A stretch of 42,200 nt of DNA from Dehalococcoidia bacterium (GCA_030620975.1 JAUXIO010000007.1:1-42200); one strand, 5' to 3'; counted from the stretch's first letter, positions 17,510 to 26,805 are shown. Translations and numbers: made by a program. The notes: generated by a model from the sequence alone, not told the origin.

Positions 17510-17639
17510 GAAATCGCGATCTGGATGCTTATGTTAACTGCATAGATAAGATGGGCACACCAATCATAAATTCGCTTCTATACGCAGGGTATCCGATAAA
17601 GGCAAGGGTAGAGGGAAAATTGCTTGATTAAACTGAATT

Positions 17640-17933
17640 CTATTTAGAAAGAAGGCGCCGCAGCCCTTCTAGCTGGTCCAAATGTTTTTTGAGGCGAACT
17701 ACTAGTTGCTCCGCTTGCTTTAGAGCATTTCTAGTATCCTCTAGCTCGTTAGTCACTTTAAATAAGATCTCATTTCGTCGCTCGACCAAGTCAGCTTCTA
17801 AGAGGTTTAAATTCTTTAACTCCTTAGTTTCACCAAGGAGTTGGGACAAGAGTTCACTTTCCCTTGCCAGCTGCTCTCTCTTAAGCGCACCATAAGACTT
17901 CAATTCATCAGGCTGCTTCATCCCGCTACTCAC
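17640..17933 (-). CDS. Small predicted coiled-coil protein, unknown function
   Basis: 97 aa, charged and almost entirely helical, with a leucine-rich heptad pattern from about 20 to 94 (SQLLGETKELKNLNLLEADL, later AEQLVVRLKKHLDQLEGL). No cysteines, no membrane segment and no catalytic motif. It superficially resembles FlgN-type export chaperones, but I cannot support that call. The start is GTG 17933, or the ATG four codons later (17921), neither with a clear ribosome site. It lies 48 nt downstream of the RluD-type gene on the same strand, so it may be the last cistron of that unit. Confidence 0.6.
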   Translation of the reverse strand: MSSGMKQPDELKSYGALKREQLARESELLSQLLGETKELKNLNLLEADLVERRNEILFKVTNELEDTRNALKQAEQLVVRLKKHLDQLEGLRRLLSK

Positions 17934-17981
17934 TTAATCATACTCTAGCACACACGCATATTTTTAAGCAAGCGTCTGGAC

Positions 17982-18926
17982 TTAAAGTCTTCGGCTCTCA
18001 GGAGGACTCTCAGAAATAAACCTTAAAGCTTGCTGTAAATCTGCTGCCAATTCACAGGTGAACTCCCGGTACTCTCCACTAGACGGCAAACAAAATCCAA
18101 GACGGTGGGCATGGACAAATTGCCGCTTGAGAAAAGCTAGTTTCACCCCGTAGAGTGGGTCACCAGCAACGGGATAGCCAATAGCTGACAGATGAACTCG
18201 AATTTGATGAGTGCGTCCAGTTCTGGGATTGACCTCGAGCAAAGTGTAATTACCCAAGTACTCTCTTACCACATAATGAGTGCTAGCTTCCCTGCCCTCT
18301 GCCACCACTGCCATGCGCTTACGATTAGCTGGGTCACGCCCTATGGGAGCCTCAATTACTCCCTGCTCCAAAGCCAGTTTCCCGCTAACCAGCACTAGGT
18401 AACTCTTTAGCACTTTATGACTTTTGAACTGATTAATTAAGTACTGTTGAGCACTGCTATTCTTAGCAACAATCATTAACCCCGAAGTATCCTTATCCAG
18501 CCGATGAACTATGCCCGGGCGTATCGAGTCACCCATTTTAGCTAAGCTTGGGCAATGAGATAAGAGAGCATTAACCAGGGTGTGGTTGGGATGACCTAGT
18601 GCTGGATGAACAATCAAGCCCGCAGGCTTATCTATAACTAGGAGGTCTACATCTTCGTAAACTATGGTTAGGGGAATGGGCTCAGCAGCAAGGGAAATAG
18701 GCGAGGGGAGAGGTAAGTTAATACTTATCTCATCGCCAATATGCAATCGTTGATTTGCCTTTGCCCTATGCCCATTAATCAAGATGTAGCTCTGCTCAAT
18801 TAGTTTCTGAATGTAAGAGCGGGAAAACTGAGCGCAGGTTTCAGCCACATACTTATCAATGCGAGTACCTGACTCAGATGCAGCAATTCGAAAAGTCTTA
18901 GTTTCTGGTCTCTGAACCATGGCCAT
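17982..18926 (-). CDS. rluD: RluA-family 23S rRNA pseudouridine synthase (RluD-like)
   Basis: 314 aa. An N-terminal S4 RNA-binding domain (about 20-70: RIDKYVAETCAQFSRSYIQK) is followed by the RluA catalytic domain with HRLDKDTSGLMIVAKN. Asp144 is the catalytic residue. NPRTGRTHQIRVHL and FVHAHRLGF complete the family pattern. An S4 domain with the RluD-like HRLDKDTSG fits the enzyme acting on helix 69, but target specificity is not proven by sequence. The start overlaps lspA by 29 nt. ATG 18920 is an alternative, with AGGA better placed. lspA-rluD adjacency is common in bacteria. Confidence 0.93.
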   Translation of the reverse strand: MAMVQRPETKTFRIAASESGTRIDKYVAETCAQFSRSYIQKLIEQSYILINGHRAKANQRLHIGDEISINLPLPSPISLAAEPIPLTIVYEDVDLLVIDKPAGLIVHPALGHPNHTLVNALLSHCPSLAKMGDSIRPGIVHRLDKDTSGLMIVAKNSSAQQYLINQFKSHKVLKSYLVLVSGKLALEQGVIEAPIGRDPANRKRMAVVAEGREASTHYVVREYLGNYTLLEVNPRTGRTHQIRVHLSAIGYPVAGDPLYGVKLAFLKRQFVHAHRLGFCLPSSGEYREFTCELAADLQQALRFISESPPESRRL

Positions 18927-19416
18927 CCTGTTTTTTAATCAGAGTAGTGAGAAAGTAAACAAAAGCAAGAGTACCTATTGTTATTGCTGAGTCGGCGAGA
19001 TTGAAAGTTGGCCAATGAAAATCATGCCACAGACAAATGTCAATAAAGTCGGTAACATAACCAAAACAAAAGCGGTCTATCAAATTGCCTACAGCGCCAC
19101 CAAAAATCAACCCGAGAGCTGAACTACCCAAAACTGTCATTGGGGAAAAATAGCGGTAAGAGAGCAGGATGACAAACAGGCCGACTAAACCGATCAAGGT
19201 CAAGAGGAAGGCCTGATTAGCTAACAAACCAAAAGCAGAACCAGTATTCTGTAGATAAGTTAATCGCCATAAGCCAGTTTCTGGCAATGATTCTCCAACT
19301 GTTAAATTAGCTCTAACCCACAGCTTACTTATCTGGTCTATCGCCACCACTAAGACGGCGATAGTTAAGAATAACCAGCTTCGTCTCTTATTAGCTTGCC
19401 AGTTTACCCTTTGCAT
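18898..19416 (-). CDS. lspA: Lipoprotein signal peptidase (signal peptidase II)
   Basis: 172-aa inner-membrane aspartyl protease that removes signal peptides from prolipoproteins. Four membrane segments are visible. AIDQISK lies in the first, and NTGSAFGLL is the periplasmic-side motif. GNLIDRFCFGYVTDFIDI and FNLADSAITIG carry the catalytic aspartates (about D123 and D142). It overlaps both the upstream TraR/DksA gene (26 nt) and the downstream rluD (29 nt), so it is a tightly coupled unit. ATG 19416 is the chosen start. Confidence 0.96.
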   Translation of the reverse strand: MQRVNWQANKRRSWLFLTIAVLVVAIDQISKLWVRANLTVGESLPETGLWRLTYLQNTGSAFGLLANQAFLLTLIGLVGLFVILLSYRYFSPMTVLGSSALGLIFGGAVGNLIDRFCFGYVTDFIDICLWHDFHWPTFNLADSAITIGTLAFVYFLTTLIKKQDGHGSETRN

Positions 19417-19786
19417 GCCTCATCTGGCGTGCCTTACAGCTCAGGCACAATCTTGCTTGGGGCAATGCTTCAAGACGAGCCAACTCTATCGGTTGACCAC
19501 AATTATCACATAGACCGTAGTTGCCAGCTTCGTACTTTTGCAGTGCGTACTCCACATCGGCAAGAGTGTCTGTCAATCTCTTCCCCGAAGCCAACCTCCT
19601 CTCAAACTCAAAAGCTTCGGTGGCCTCCTCTTCCCTCTTACCGAAAGGACTACCCTCTCGCCTCTCAGCAGGTGGTCGTACTTGAGCCTTTATCTGCTCT
19701 ACCTCCTGTGTTAATCGCGCCTTTCCCCTTTCCAAGCGCTCATAAAGCTCAACGAAATTAGTCACTTCAACAACTGGCCTTTCCAT
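19391..19786 (-). CDS. DksA/TraR-family C4 zinc-finger protein
   Basis: 131 aa. A coiled-coil N-terminal region (15-85) precedes a four-Cys zinc finger at C93/C96 and C114/C117 (CDNC...CLSC), with NYGLCDNCGQPIELARLEALPQ matching the family consensus. DksA relatives bind the RNA polymerase secondary channel and modulate initiation, often with ppGpp. The DxxDxA tip motif of E. coli DksA is not obvious, so the regulatory role is inferred from the finger only. It is first in the lspA-rluD unit. Promoter TTGCTG-18-TAGAAT lies at 19801-19830, and the leader of about 7 nt lacks a ribosome site. Confidence 0.88.
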   Translation of the reverse strand: MERPVVEVTNFVELYERLERGKARLTQEVEQIKAQVRPPAERREGSPFGKREEEATEAFEFERRLASGKRLTDTLADVEYALQKYEAGNYGLCDNCGQPIELARLEALPQARLCLSCKARQMRHAKGKLAS

Positions 19787-19800
19787 AATTTCAAAATACG

Positions 19801-19830
19801 ATTCTAGCTTACATCAACATATCACAGCAA
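19801..19830 (-). promoter_or_regulatory. Promoter of the TraR/DksA-lspA-rluD unit
   Basis: On the minus strand, TTGCTG (19825-19830), 18 bp, TAGAAT (19801-19806). The -10 ends 14 nt before ATG 19786, so the leader would be only about 7 nt. Confidence 0.5.
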
Positions 19831-19831
19831 G

Positions 19832-20599
19832 CTAGTCAAGCATCAGCCGAAGTTGGCGGATGGCGTTCACAGCCTGGCCCCGCCAGTGATTATTGGCAAA
19901 AATAAAGGTTTTCTCAGCTGTATTATTCAACTTGCGTATCTTGGGCAACCATTCCTTTAGCTCGCTCTCCGAGTAAGTATAATCATATCTTTCATAGGCG
20001 TGCTCATGCTGCCACCACTTGGCAATGTTACGTCCATGAAAGCGCACGTAGGCAATGTTACTAGTCACCTCAGCTAGAGGTGGTAAGAGCCTGGGCAAGG
20101 GCGGCTCATCAACGCAGCAGAAGCCAAGATTATAGCAGCGCAGCCAATTAAATACATCCCGCCTTAACCATTGGATATTGCGAAACTCAAAAACTATGGG
20201 TAAATCACCCAGTTGCTCCCCAAGAAGTTCGAGGTAATCCCGATTTCGCCGGTTAAACCCAAAACTATAGGGGAACTGAGCTAGCACACAGCCCAATTTT
20301 CCACTATCAATAAAGGGCTGAAGCACTTGAGAAAAAGCTACAAATATATCTCTGTTTCCCTCACGCTGATGAGTAATCTTCTGATTTGCCTTGACCGAAA
20401 AGAGAAACCCTTCCCCGGTCTTTCTAATCATACTGCTTAAAACAGAGGGTTTAGGTAAGCTATAGAAAGTGGCATTTAGCTCCAGAGCATTGAATTCCCG
20501 AGCATAGTAGCTAATCCACTCCCGCCGTGGCATACCCCTGGGATAAAAATTGCCCACCCAATCGTTGTAGCTAAAACCGGCGGTACCAAGATAGATCAC
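19832..20599 (-). CDS. DUF72 family protein (YecE-like TIM barrel)
   Basis: 255 aa. The start YLGTAGFSYNDWVGNFYPRG, then FNALELNATFYSLPK, FLFSVKANQKITH, VFEFRNIQW, CVDEPP and VRFHGR are the conserved blocks of DUF72. This family has a TIM-barrel fold and no established biochemical function. The length matches the family. The start codon is GTG 20599. The -10 lies only 6 nt upstream, so transcription should begin at or next to the GTG, and the mRNA appears leaderless. Its stop is 45 nt from the TraR/DksA start. Confidence 0.9.
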   Translation of the reverse strand: MIYLGTAGFSYNDWVGNFYPRGMPRREWISYYAREFNALELNATFYSLPKPSVLSSMIRKTGEGFLFSVKANQKITHQREGNRDIFVAFSQVLQPFIDSGKLGCVLAQFPYSFGFNRRNRDYLELLGEQLGDLPIVFEFRNIQWLRRDVFNWLRCYNLGFCCVDEPPLPRLLPPLAEVTSNIAYVRFHGRNIAKWWQHEHAYERYDYTYSESELKEWLPKIRKLNNTAEKTFIFANNHWRGQAVNAIRQLRLMLD

Positions 20600-20605
20600 G
20601 AATTC

Positions 20606-20633
20606 AGTGTAGCATAATCATGAAAAAGGGCAA
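20606..20633 (-). promoter_or_regulatory. Promoter giving a leaderless DUF72 transcript
   Basis: On the minus strand, TTGCCC (20628-20633), 16 bp, TACACT (20606-20611), with TGC before the -10 (extended -10). Only GAATTC separates the -10 from the GTG start, so the initiating nucleotide should coincide with the start codon. Confidence 0.6.
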
Positions 20634-20711
20634 ACTGAAGAGAACTTTTGGCAGAGAAAACTTTGGTATGGCAGGCTCATCCACCTAACCTTGGCCTCAG
20701 ACTTGGAGTTT

Positions 20712-22598
20712 CTACACCTCTCTAAATTCTCCCTCTACAGTCCCCCCTTCTCCCTTATCACCGGGAGCCTCGCCAGATGGAGGCGGTGTCCCCGCTGCTT
20801 GTTGATAAACACTAGCTCCAACTTTCTGCATAACCTCCGACAGTTCCTGCATAGTACTGCGAATGCGAGCTATATCTTGCCCTTGAAGTGCAGAACGCAC
20901 AGCAGCGACCTTTCCTTCTACCTCCTGCTTCAGATCGCCGGCTATCTTATCTCCCTGCTCACGAAGTGTTTTTTCTGCGGTATAGGCCAACGCATCGGCA
21001 GTATTGCGAATTTCCACTTCCTCTTTTCTCTTGGCATCTTCAGCAGCATGGGCTTCAGCTTCACGCGTCATCCTCTCCACTTCCTCTTTGCTGAGGCCAC
21101 TGGAGGCGGTAATAGTGATTTTTTGCTCCTTACCCGTGCCCTTATCCTGAGCGCTAACATTCAGAATGCCATTGGCATCAATATCAAAGGTTACCTCAAT
21201 CTGAGGCATGCCCCGCGGTGCCGGTAAGATGCCATCGAGCATAAAGCGTCCCAGCGTTCTATTATCAGCTGCCATGGGACGCTCGCCCTGAAGCACATGA
21301 ATTTCCACAGTGGGCTGACTATCAGCAGCCGTGCTGAAAATCTGGCTTTTTGAGGTAGGGATGGTAGTATTGCGCTGAATAAGTGAGGTGGCTACTCCAC
21401 CCAGGGTTTCTATGCCCAGAGTAAGCGGTGTGACATCAAGGAGTAGAACTTCCTTCACATCACCCCTAAGCACACCAGCCTGAATGGCAGCGCCCAAAGC
21501 CACTGCCTCATCGGGGTTAACTCCTTTTACTGGCTCTCGGCCAAAAATTTGCCTAACCATTTCCTGAACTTTAGGCATTCTCGTCTGACCACCAACTAAA
21601 ATCACCTCATCAACTTGAGCTGGAGTGAGACCAGCATCGGCTAAAGCTTGCTGGCAAGGGACCATAGTCTTCTCTAACAGATCAATTGATAGCTGCTCCA
21701 GCTTGGCGCGGGTGAGTGTAATATTGAGGTGCTTGGGCCCAGCGGCATCGGCGGTAATGAAGGGAAGGCTTATCTCAGTTTGAGGCACTGTGGATAATTC
21801 CCTCTTTGCTTTTTCGGCAGCATCCTTCAACCGCTGTAGTGCCATTCTATCCTGCTTCAGGTCAATGCCAGTTTCCTTCTTGAACTCATCACACAGCCAA
21901 TCCATAATTCTCTGGTCAATGTCATCGCCTCCAAGGTGGGTGTCACCGTTGGTCGATTTAACCTGAAAGGTGCCCTCGCCAATCTCTAAGATGGAAATAT
22001 CAAAAGTGCCACCGCCAAGGTCATAGACGGCAATGGTTCCCTCTTTTTTCTTACCCATTCCATAAGCCAGGGAGGAGGCCGTCGGTTCATTGATTATGCG
22101 CAGTACATTCAATCCGGCAATGGTACCAGCATCCTTGGTTGCTTGGCGCTGACTGTCATTGAAATGAGCCGGTACGGTGATTACAGCATCGGTGACCTTA
22201 TCCCCTAAGTAAGCTTCGGCATCGGCCTTCAGCTTTTGCAGAATCATAGCCGAAATTTCCGACGGGCTATACTCTTTGCCTCCCATCACCACCTTGGCAT
22301 CACCATTGGATGCTTCAACTATCTTGTAAGGTAACCGTTTTATATCATACTCAACTGGAGATTCCCTATACTTACGTCCCATAAGGCGCTTTATGCTGAA
22401 AATGGTATTCTCGGGATTAACTATCGCCTGGCGTCCCGCCAGAGTCCCCACCAATCGCTCGCCGCTTTTACTAATAGCTACCACCGAAGGAACAAGCCTT
22501 TCCCCTTCGGAACTGGAGATGATTGCTGGCTCACCCCCCTCCATCACCGCCACCTCGCTGAGAGTGGTCCCCAAATCAATGCCTACTGCTCTGCCCAT
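20712..22598 (-). CDS. dnaK: Chaperone DnaK (HSP70)
   Basis: 628-aa ATP-dependent chaperone. The nucleotide-binding domain has GIDLGTT (6-12), [14 protein letters not shown] and [13 protein letters not shown]. The substrate-binding domain has [17 protein letters not shown]. The helical lid is followed by a Gly-rich end, [13 protein letters not shown]. The ATG is preceded by AGGAGG at 9 nt. Third gene of hrcA-grpE-dnaK, 32 nt after grpE, and thus under CIRCE/HrcA control. dnaJ does not follow as it does in many Gram-positives; it is 15 kb away. Confidence 0.98.
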   Translation of the reverse strand: MGRAVGIDLGTTLSEVAVMEGGEPAIISSSEGERLVPSVVAISKSGERLVGTLAGRQAIVNPENTIFSIKRLMGRKYRESPVEYDIKRLPYKIVEASNGDAKVVMGGKEYSPSEISAMILQKLKADAEAYLGDKVTDAVITVPAHFNDSQRQATKDAGTIAGLNVLRIINEPTASSLAYGMGKKKEGTIAVYDLGGGTFDISILEIGEGTFQVKSTNGDTHLGGDDIDQRIMDWLCDEFKKETGIDLKQDRMALQRLKDAAEKAKRELSTVPQTEISLPFITADAAGPKHLNITLTRAKLEQLSIDLLEKTMVPCQQALADAGLTPAQVDEVILVGGQTRMPKVQEMVRQIFGREPVKGVNPDEAVALGAAIQAGVLRGDVKEVLLLDVTPLTLGIETLGGVATSLIQRNTTIPTSKSQIFSTAADSQPTVEIHVLQGERPMAADNRTLGRFMLDGILPAPRGMPQIEVTFDIDANGILNVSAQDKGTGKEQKITITASSGLSKEEVERMTREAEAHAAEDAKRKEEVEIRNTADALAYTAEKTLREQGDKIAGDLKQEVEGKVAAVRSALQGQDIARIRSTMQELSEVMQKVGASVYQQAAGTPPPSGEAPGDKGEGGTVEGEFREV

Positions 22599-22630
22599 GT
22601 TTTTAGTCCTCCTTATTGATTGGCCAGACT

Positions 22631-23212
22631 TTACTTTGCAGCTTCGTCTTCCTTCCCTGGTTGTTCTGCCTCAGCTTCTTTCTCCCCTTTTCTCTTGCCC
22701 ACCACCACCAGGCTGGGGCGAATTACCCGGTTTTTGAACTTATATCCCTTCTGAACTTCATCAATAACTATCCCCTCCTCCCCCTCTCCATACATTACCG
22801 CTTCGTGGAGTGCGGGATCAAAGGGCTGCCCTTTAGCTTCAATCTCACTCAAGCCCTGTGCTTCCAAAATTGCCTGAAATTTGCGATGAATGAGTCGGAC
22901 GCCATCAACCCAGGTAAGTCCCATCAACTGCCGAGGCACCGAAACAAAAGCTCGTTCCAAATCATCCAGAATCGTTAATAAATCGCGCACAAACATGGCA
23001 TTGGCAAAGTCAGTTACCCCACTTTTTTCCTGCTCAGCACGCCTCTTATAATTGGTAAAATCAGCCTGGGCTCTTTGCCAATTAGCCAAGTACTCTTCTG
23101 CCCTCGCCTTTTCATCAGCTAGAGTTTGCCTTAATGTCTCAATATCCTCCGCCGTTTCCTCGGTCTCAACTCTCTCAGATGGCTGATCGTCAGATAGGTT
23201 TTTTTCTTCCAA
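22631..23212 (-). CDS. grpE: Nucleotide exchange factor GrpE
   Basis: 193 aa. An acidic N-terminus is followed by a long dimerisation coiled coil (about 25-85, [32 protein letters not shown]) and the C-terminal beta domain ([39 protein letters not shown]), all family hallmarks. GrpE releases ADP from DnaK. I chose TTG 23212 because a perfect AGGAGG (23220-23225) lies 7 nt upstream. An in-frame ATG at 23248 would overlap hrcA and has no such site. It lies between hrcA and dnaK. Confidence 0.95.
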   Translation of the reverse strand: MEEKNLSDDQPSERVETEETAEDIETLRQTLADEKARAEEYLANWQRAQADFTNYKRRAEQEKSGVTDFANAMFVRDLLTILDDLERAFVSVPRQLMGLTWVDGVRLIHRKFQAILEAQGLSEIEAKGQPFDPALHEAVMYGEGEEGIVIDEVQKGYKFKNRVIRPSLVVVGKRKGEKEAEAEQPGKEDEAAK

Positions 23213-23235
23213 TATCAAACCTCCTCTTTCAGCAG

Positions 23236-24258
23236 CTAACCACCGCAATGCACCTTGGCCACCAAATTACTCAACGCCCCCGACAAGTAACGGACCATGG
23301 GAACAACTCGAACATAGTCCATTCGAGTGGGACCAATTACTCCAACAGCACCACCAATTTCATTGGGAATGCCGTATTGACTAAAAACCAAGCTCAAATC
23401 TCGCAACATCACACCCTGGCTCTCTTCGCCAATAATTACCTTCACCCTGCCCTCGCTGAGCCTGCAGAGTACGCTTTCAAGCCAACTCTTTCCTTCCATC
23501 ATCTCCATAATGCCCAGCAGCCTATCACTTCTGATAAACTCGGGTTGACTCAGCATGAGGCGCAGCCCCTCAAAGCAAGGCTCATCGTATTCCAGTTTGC
23601 TTTCCGCCATCATCACGTTCGCTACAGCTTCAGCCACCTGCTCTCCCTTTGGGGAAAGTCGTGGTTTCTGGGCCAAAATCTCAGAACTAGTAAGTCCAGC
23701 ACAGATAGCATTAAGTCTACTGGCAATCGCGGTTAGTTCCTCCTGGGTAGCTGACTCACTAAAGTACAAAAACTGCTGTTTGAGTTTTGCCTCGGACAGC
23801 ACTAAAACCATTAAGATTAGGAATTCATGCACTGCTATCAATTCAAGGTGTTTAAACCGACACCGTGCTGCTTTGGGTGGAGTAACCACCGCAATATTCC
23901 TAACTAAACGCGCCAGAAGTTTTGCCGCCAGCTTCACACATTCCTCAAATTCCCTATCTACTGCCCTAAATAGACTATCCACAAGCTGCTGCTCAGCTAG
24001 CGGGGGTTCAATATCTTCAGTCATTGATTCCACATAATACCGGTAACCTTTGTCTGTAGGTATGCCACCAGCCGAGGCATGAGGTCGGTTAATATATCCT
24101 TCCTCCTCAAGCCGCGCCATATCGTTACGAATGGTAGCTGGACTTACTCCCAGCTTGTAATTTCGAGCAATAATTTCTGAAGCTACTGGCACCGCTTTGG
24201 CAATGTACTCACTAACTATTAACTTTAGAACTGCCCCTTTTCTCAATGCGTCCGTCAT
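23236..24258 (-). CDS. hrcA: Heat-inducible transcription repressor HrcA
   Basis: 340 aa. An N-terminal winged helix (to about 75) carries VSPATIRNDMARLEEEGYI and RPHASAGGIPTDKGYRYYV, and GAF-like and inserted domains follow. HrcA represses dnaK and groE operons through CIRCE, and its activity depends on GroEL. The operator lies at 24260-24286 directly before the ATG, giving autoregulation. The Shine-Dalgarno GAGGGGAG falls in the CIRCE spacer, so bound HrcA or the RNA hairpin would mask it. First gene of hrcA-grpE-dnaK. groES/groEL are not in the window. Confidence 0.97.
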   Translation of the reverse strand: MTDALRKGAVLKLIVSEYIAKAVPVASEIIARNYKLGVSPATIRNDMARLEEEGYINRPHASAGGIPTDKGYRYYVESMTEDIEPPLAEQQLVDSLFRAVDREFEECVKLAAKLLARLVRNIAVVTPPKAARCRFKHLELIAVHEFLILMVLVLSEAKLKQQFLYFSESATQEELTAIASRLNAICAGLTSSEILAQKPRLSPKGEQVAEAVANVMMAESKLEYDEPCFEGLRLMLSQPEFIRSDRLLGIMEMMEGKSWLESVLCRLSEGRVKVIIGEESQGVMLRDLSLVFSQYGIPNEIGGAVGVIGPTRMDYVRVVPMVRYLSGALSNLVAKVHCGG

Positions 24259-24259
24259 T

Positions 24260-24286
24260 TTAGCACTCTCCCCTCGAGACTGCTAA
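24260..24286 (-). promoter_or_regulatory. CIRCE operator of the hrcA-grpE-dnaK operon
   Basis: On the plus strand TTAGCACTC (24260-24268), nine spacer bases (24269-24277) and GACTGCTAA (24278-24286). This is the CIRCE consensus TTAGCACTC-N9-GAGTGCTAA with one mismatch, located 1 nt from the hrcA ATG and at the expected transcription start. The spacer, read on the minus strand, contains the SD-like GAGGGGA. Confidence 0.93.
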
Positions 24287-24291
24287 CTTTT

Positions 24292-24321
24292 ACTTTAGCA
24301 TCTTAAGCCATAATCTGTCAA
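24292..24321 (-). promoter_or_regulatory. Promoter of hrcA-grpE-dnaK
   Basis: On the minus strand, a perfect TTGACA (24316-24321), 18 bp, TAAAGT (24292-24297) with TGC before the -10. The start of transcription falls at about 24285, the edge of CIRCE, so the operator occupies the initial transcribed region. Confidence 0.75.
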
Positions 24322-24381
24322 TGCAAAATGCGATTCTTTGTTGTCCATTATTAGAATTACAGATTAAACGCTGCAGTTTTA

Positions 24382-24410
24382 TTGACCAGAGCTGAACGGA
24401 GTGCTATTAT
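24382..24410 (+). promoter_or_regulatory. Promoter of glyA
   Basis: TTGACC (24382-24387), 17 bp, TATTAT (24405-24410), with TGC directly before the -10. A start near 24417 gives a leader of about 50 nt. It is divergent from the hrcA promoter, whose -35 is about 60 bp away. Confidence 0.7.
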
Positions 24411-24467
24411 ATTTAGTCGTAATGCTTTATTTGTCCCTCCAATGATATCTCAATCGGCCTTAGCAAG

Positions 24468-25736
24468 TTGGTAAATCCCAAAAAAGAGAAAGTAGTGACC
24501 ACCCTTAAGTACCAAGATACTGAGATAGCGCAGATTTTAAAGTCAGAAGCAAAGCGGCTGGCAAGCACTATTAATCTCATTGCCGCAGAAAATTATGCCA
24601 GCCGGCAGGTACTTGAAGCCCAGGGTTCCATTCTGACCGACAAATATGCCGAAGGCTATCCGGGGCGCCGCTATTATGGCGGCTGTGTCAATGTTGACGC
24701 CGCTGAGGCCCTGGCTATTGAACGCGCCAAAAAACTATTTCAGGCCGAGCATGCCAATGTCCAACCCCACAGCGGCGCTCAGGCCAATATGGCAGCTTAC
24801 CTTGCCTTGATAAATTTTGGTGATACCGTAATGGGAATGAGGCTAGACCACGGCGGACATCTCACCCACGGTTCTCCAGTAAACTTCTCAGGTAAATGGT
24901 ATAGAGTTGTACCCTATGGGGTTAATCGAGAAACTGAAACGATTGACTATGATGAGGTAGAAAAACTAGCTTTGGAACACCAACCCAAATTGATTGTAGC
25001 CGGAGCCTCTGCCTATCCCAGAATAATTGACTTTGAGCGCTTTCGCCATATTGCTGACAAGGTAGGCGCTAAACTTCTGGTTGACATGGCTCATATAGCA
25101 GGTATAGTTGCCGCCGGTTTACATCCTTCTCCCATCCCTCATGCCGAAGTGGTAACTGCCACTACTCATAAGACGCTTCGCGGTCCCCGCAGCGGATTTA
25201 TCTTGTGTAAAAAGGAACTGGCCAAAGCCATTGATTCCTCCGTTTTCCCCGGGGTACAGAGTGGACCATTGATGCATGTCGTTGCCGCTAAAGCCATATG
25301 TTTCTTTGAAGCTATGCAGCCCGATTTTGTTAGCTATCAGCAGTCGGTGCTGAAAAATGCCGCCACTCTTGCCGCGGAACTTCAGAAGCAGGGACTGTGC
25401 CTTATTTCCGGAGGTACGGATAACCATCTTGTCCTCGTTGACCTTACCCCGACTGGAATAACGGGTAAAGAAGCTGAAGAAGCACTAGAATTAGCGGGCA
25501 TACAGATAAACAGAAATACCATTCCCTTTGATACCAAGCCACCTCGGACTACCAGCGGCATCAGACTGGGCACGCCAGCGGTAACTACCAGAGGCTTTGG
25601 CACCGAAGAGATAAAGCAAACTGCCTCTTTTATCGTTAAAGTCTTATCCCACCTCGGTGACGAAAAAGTCCAGAGGCAAGTCCGCAGTGAAGTAGAGGCA
25701 TTGTGCCAGCGCTTCCCCATCCCCGGGATTGAGTAG
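24468..25736 (+). CDS. glyA: Serine hydroxymethyltransferase
   Basis: 422-aa PLP enzyme interconverting serine plus tetrahydrofolate with glycine plus 5,10-methylene-THF. [44 protein letters not shown] and [16 protein letters not shown], with PLP-Lys235, are all canonical. The length is typical. The start is TTG 24468, which has no ribosome site. A GTG at 24495 (after GAGAAAGTA) is an equally plausible start and would remove nine residues. First of a plus-strand run into prs and secA, with prs also having its own promoter. Confidence 0.97.
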   Translation: MVNPKKEKVVTTLKYQDTEIAQILKSEAKRLASTINLIAAENYASRQVLEAQGSILTDKYAEGYPGRRYYGGCVNVDAAEALAIERAKKLFQAEHANVQPHSGAQANMAAYLALINFGDTVMGMRLDHGGHLTHGSPVNFSGKWYRVVPYGVNRETETIDYDEVEKLALEHQPKLIVAGASAYPRIIDFERFRHIADKVGAKLLVDMAHIAGIVAAGLHPSPIPHAEVVTATTHKTLRGPRSGFILCKKELAKAIDSSVFPGVQSGPLMHVVAAKAICFFEAMQPDFVSYQQSVLKNAATLAAELQKQGLCLISGGTDNHLVLVDLTPTGITGKEAEEALELAGIQINRNTIPFDTKPPRTTSGIRLGTPAVTTRGFGTEEIKQTASFIVKVLSHLGDEKVQRQVRSEVEALCQRFPIPGIE

Positions 25737-25806
25737 AAAAAACTATTCTAGCTTTCCTCCCAATGTAGCATGCTCCGCTCAATATCAGGAATTAGCAATA
25801 GTTTCG

Positions 25807-25815
25807 TGCTATAAT
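25807..25815 (+). promoter_or_regulatory. Extended -10 promoter of prs
   Basis: TGC directly followed by a perfect TATAAT (25810-25815). No recognisable -35, which an extended -10 can tolerate. The leader to ATG 25858 would be about 36 nt. Confidence 0.55.
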
Positions 25816-25857
25816 CAATTTAGTTCTTGGTTTCCAGATAAAGTAGCGGGGGTAGCT

Positions 25858-26796
25858 ATGGATGAATTGAAAGTGTTTACTGGCAACGCTCACCCCGGTT
25901 TAGCCCGGGCAATTTGCGACTACCTCAATATGCCTTTGGGTAAGGCCGAGGTCTTCGAGTTCTCCAATGAGAATATCTTTGTTCGCATCCTGGAGAATGT
26001 CAGGGAGCGAGATGTCTTTGTCATCCAGCCATTATCTTCACCGGTAAATAAAAACCTGGTAGAACTGCTCATCATGCTTGATGCTCTGAAACGCGCTTCA
26101 GCGAGTCGGATTACCGCCGTCATCCCCTATTATAATTACGGGCGCACTGATAAAAAGGACCAGCCCCGGGTTCCCATAACCGCTCGATTGCTAGCTGACT
26201 TGATTACCGTGGCTGGCGCCAATAGATTACTCACTATAGACCTCCACGCCGAGCAAATTCAGGGCTTCTTTACCATCCCCGTTGATGAACTCACTGGCTT
26301 ATTCATTCTCACCCAATACTTTAGGGATAAAGCTTTGGACAATTTAGTGGTGGTAGCTACCGACATAGGTATATCCAAAAGGGCTCGTGATTTCGCCGCC
26401 AAACTTAATGCGCCGCTGGCTATTATAGAGAAAAGACGGCTGGGAAATACCGGTGCCACTGAGACGCTCGACGTAATCGGTGATGTCGCTGGAATGCGCG
26501 CCCTCACCGTGGATGATGAAATTGATACCGCTGGCTCTCTGGTTGGTGCCGTGAACACCCTCCTTGACCACGGGGCTACTGAGACCTATGCCTGTTGCAC
26601 TCACCCCGTCTTCTCCGGTCCAGCCATCCAGAGAATAGCTTCCAGCCCGGTAAAGGAAGTGGTAGTTACCGATACTATTCCAGTCCCCGGTGATAAGAAG
26701 TTAGATAAGATCACTGTCTTGCCCGTAGCTTCAATTCTGGGCGAAGCCATCCAGCGCATCCACACCGGCTCATCTATAGGAGCTATGTTTGAGTAA
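25858..26796 (+). CDS. prs: Ribose-phosphate pyrophosphokinase (PRPP synthase)
   Basis: 312-aa class I enzyme making PRPP from ribose-5-phosphate and ATP for nucleotide, His and Trp synthesis. FTGNAHPGLARAI opens the protein. DLHAEQIQGFF is the conserved loop, and RRLGNTGATE is close to the flexible-loop region. VDDEIDTAGSLVGA is the PRPP-binding motif (VDDxIDTAG). ATG 25858 is chosen: the frame is open back to 25729 inside the end of glyA, but prs proteins begin at this point and a promoter lies in between. GGGGGT serves as the ribosome site. secA starts 9 nt later. Confidence 0.96.
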   Translation: MDELKVFTGNAHPGLARAICDYLNMPLGKAEVFEFSNENIFVRILENVRERDVFVIQPLSSPVNKNLVELLIMLDALKRASASRITAVIPYYNYGRTDKKDQPRVPITARLLADLITVAGANRLLTIDLHAEQIQGFFTIPVDELTGLFILTQYFRDKALDNLVVVATDIGISKRARDFAAKLNAPLAIIEKRRLGNTGATETLDVIGDVAGMRALTVDDEIDTAGSLVGAVNTLLDHGATETYACCTHPVFSGPAIQRIASSPVKEVVVTDTIPVPGDKKLDKITVLPVASILGEAIQRIHTGSSIGAMFE

Positions 26797-26805
26797 GGGA
26801 AAAGC

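Noticed and set aside
17520-17631. C-terminal part of a plus-strand ORF (GTPIINSLLYAGYPIKARVE) as a gene
   Set aside because: Its upstream part is antisense to the RDD gene, it has no ribosome site and matches nothing I recognise.
24411-24467. Glycine or THF riboswitch in the glyA leader
   Set aside because: The leader is only about 50 nt and shows no aptamer-like structure.
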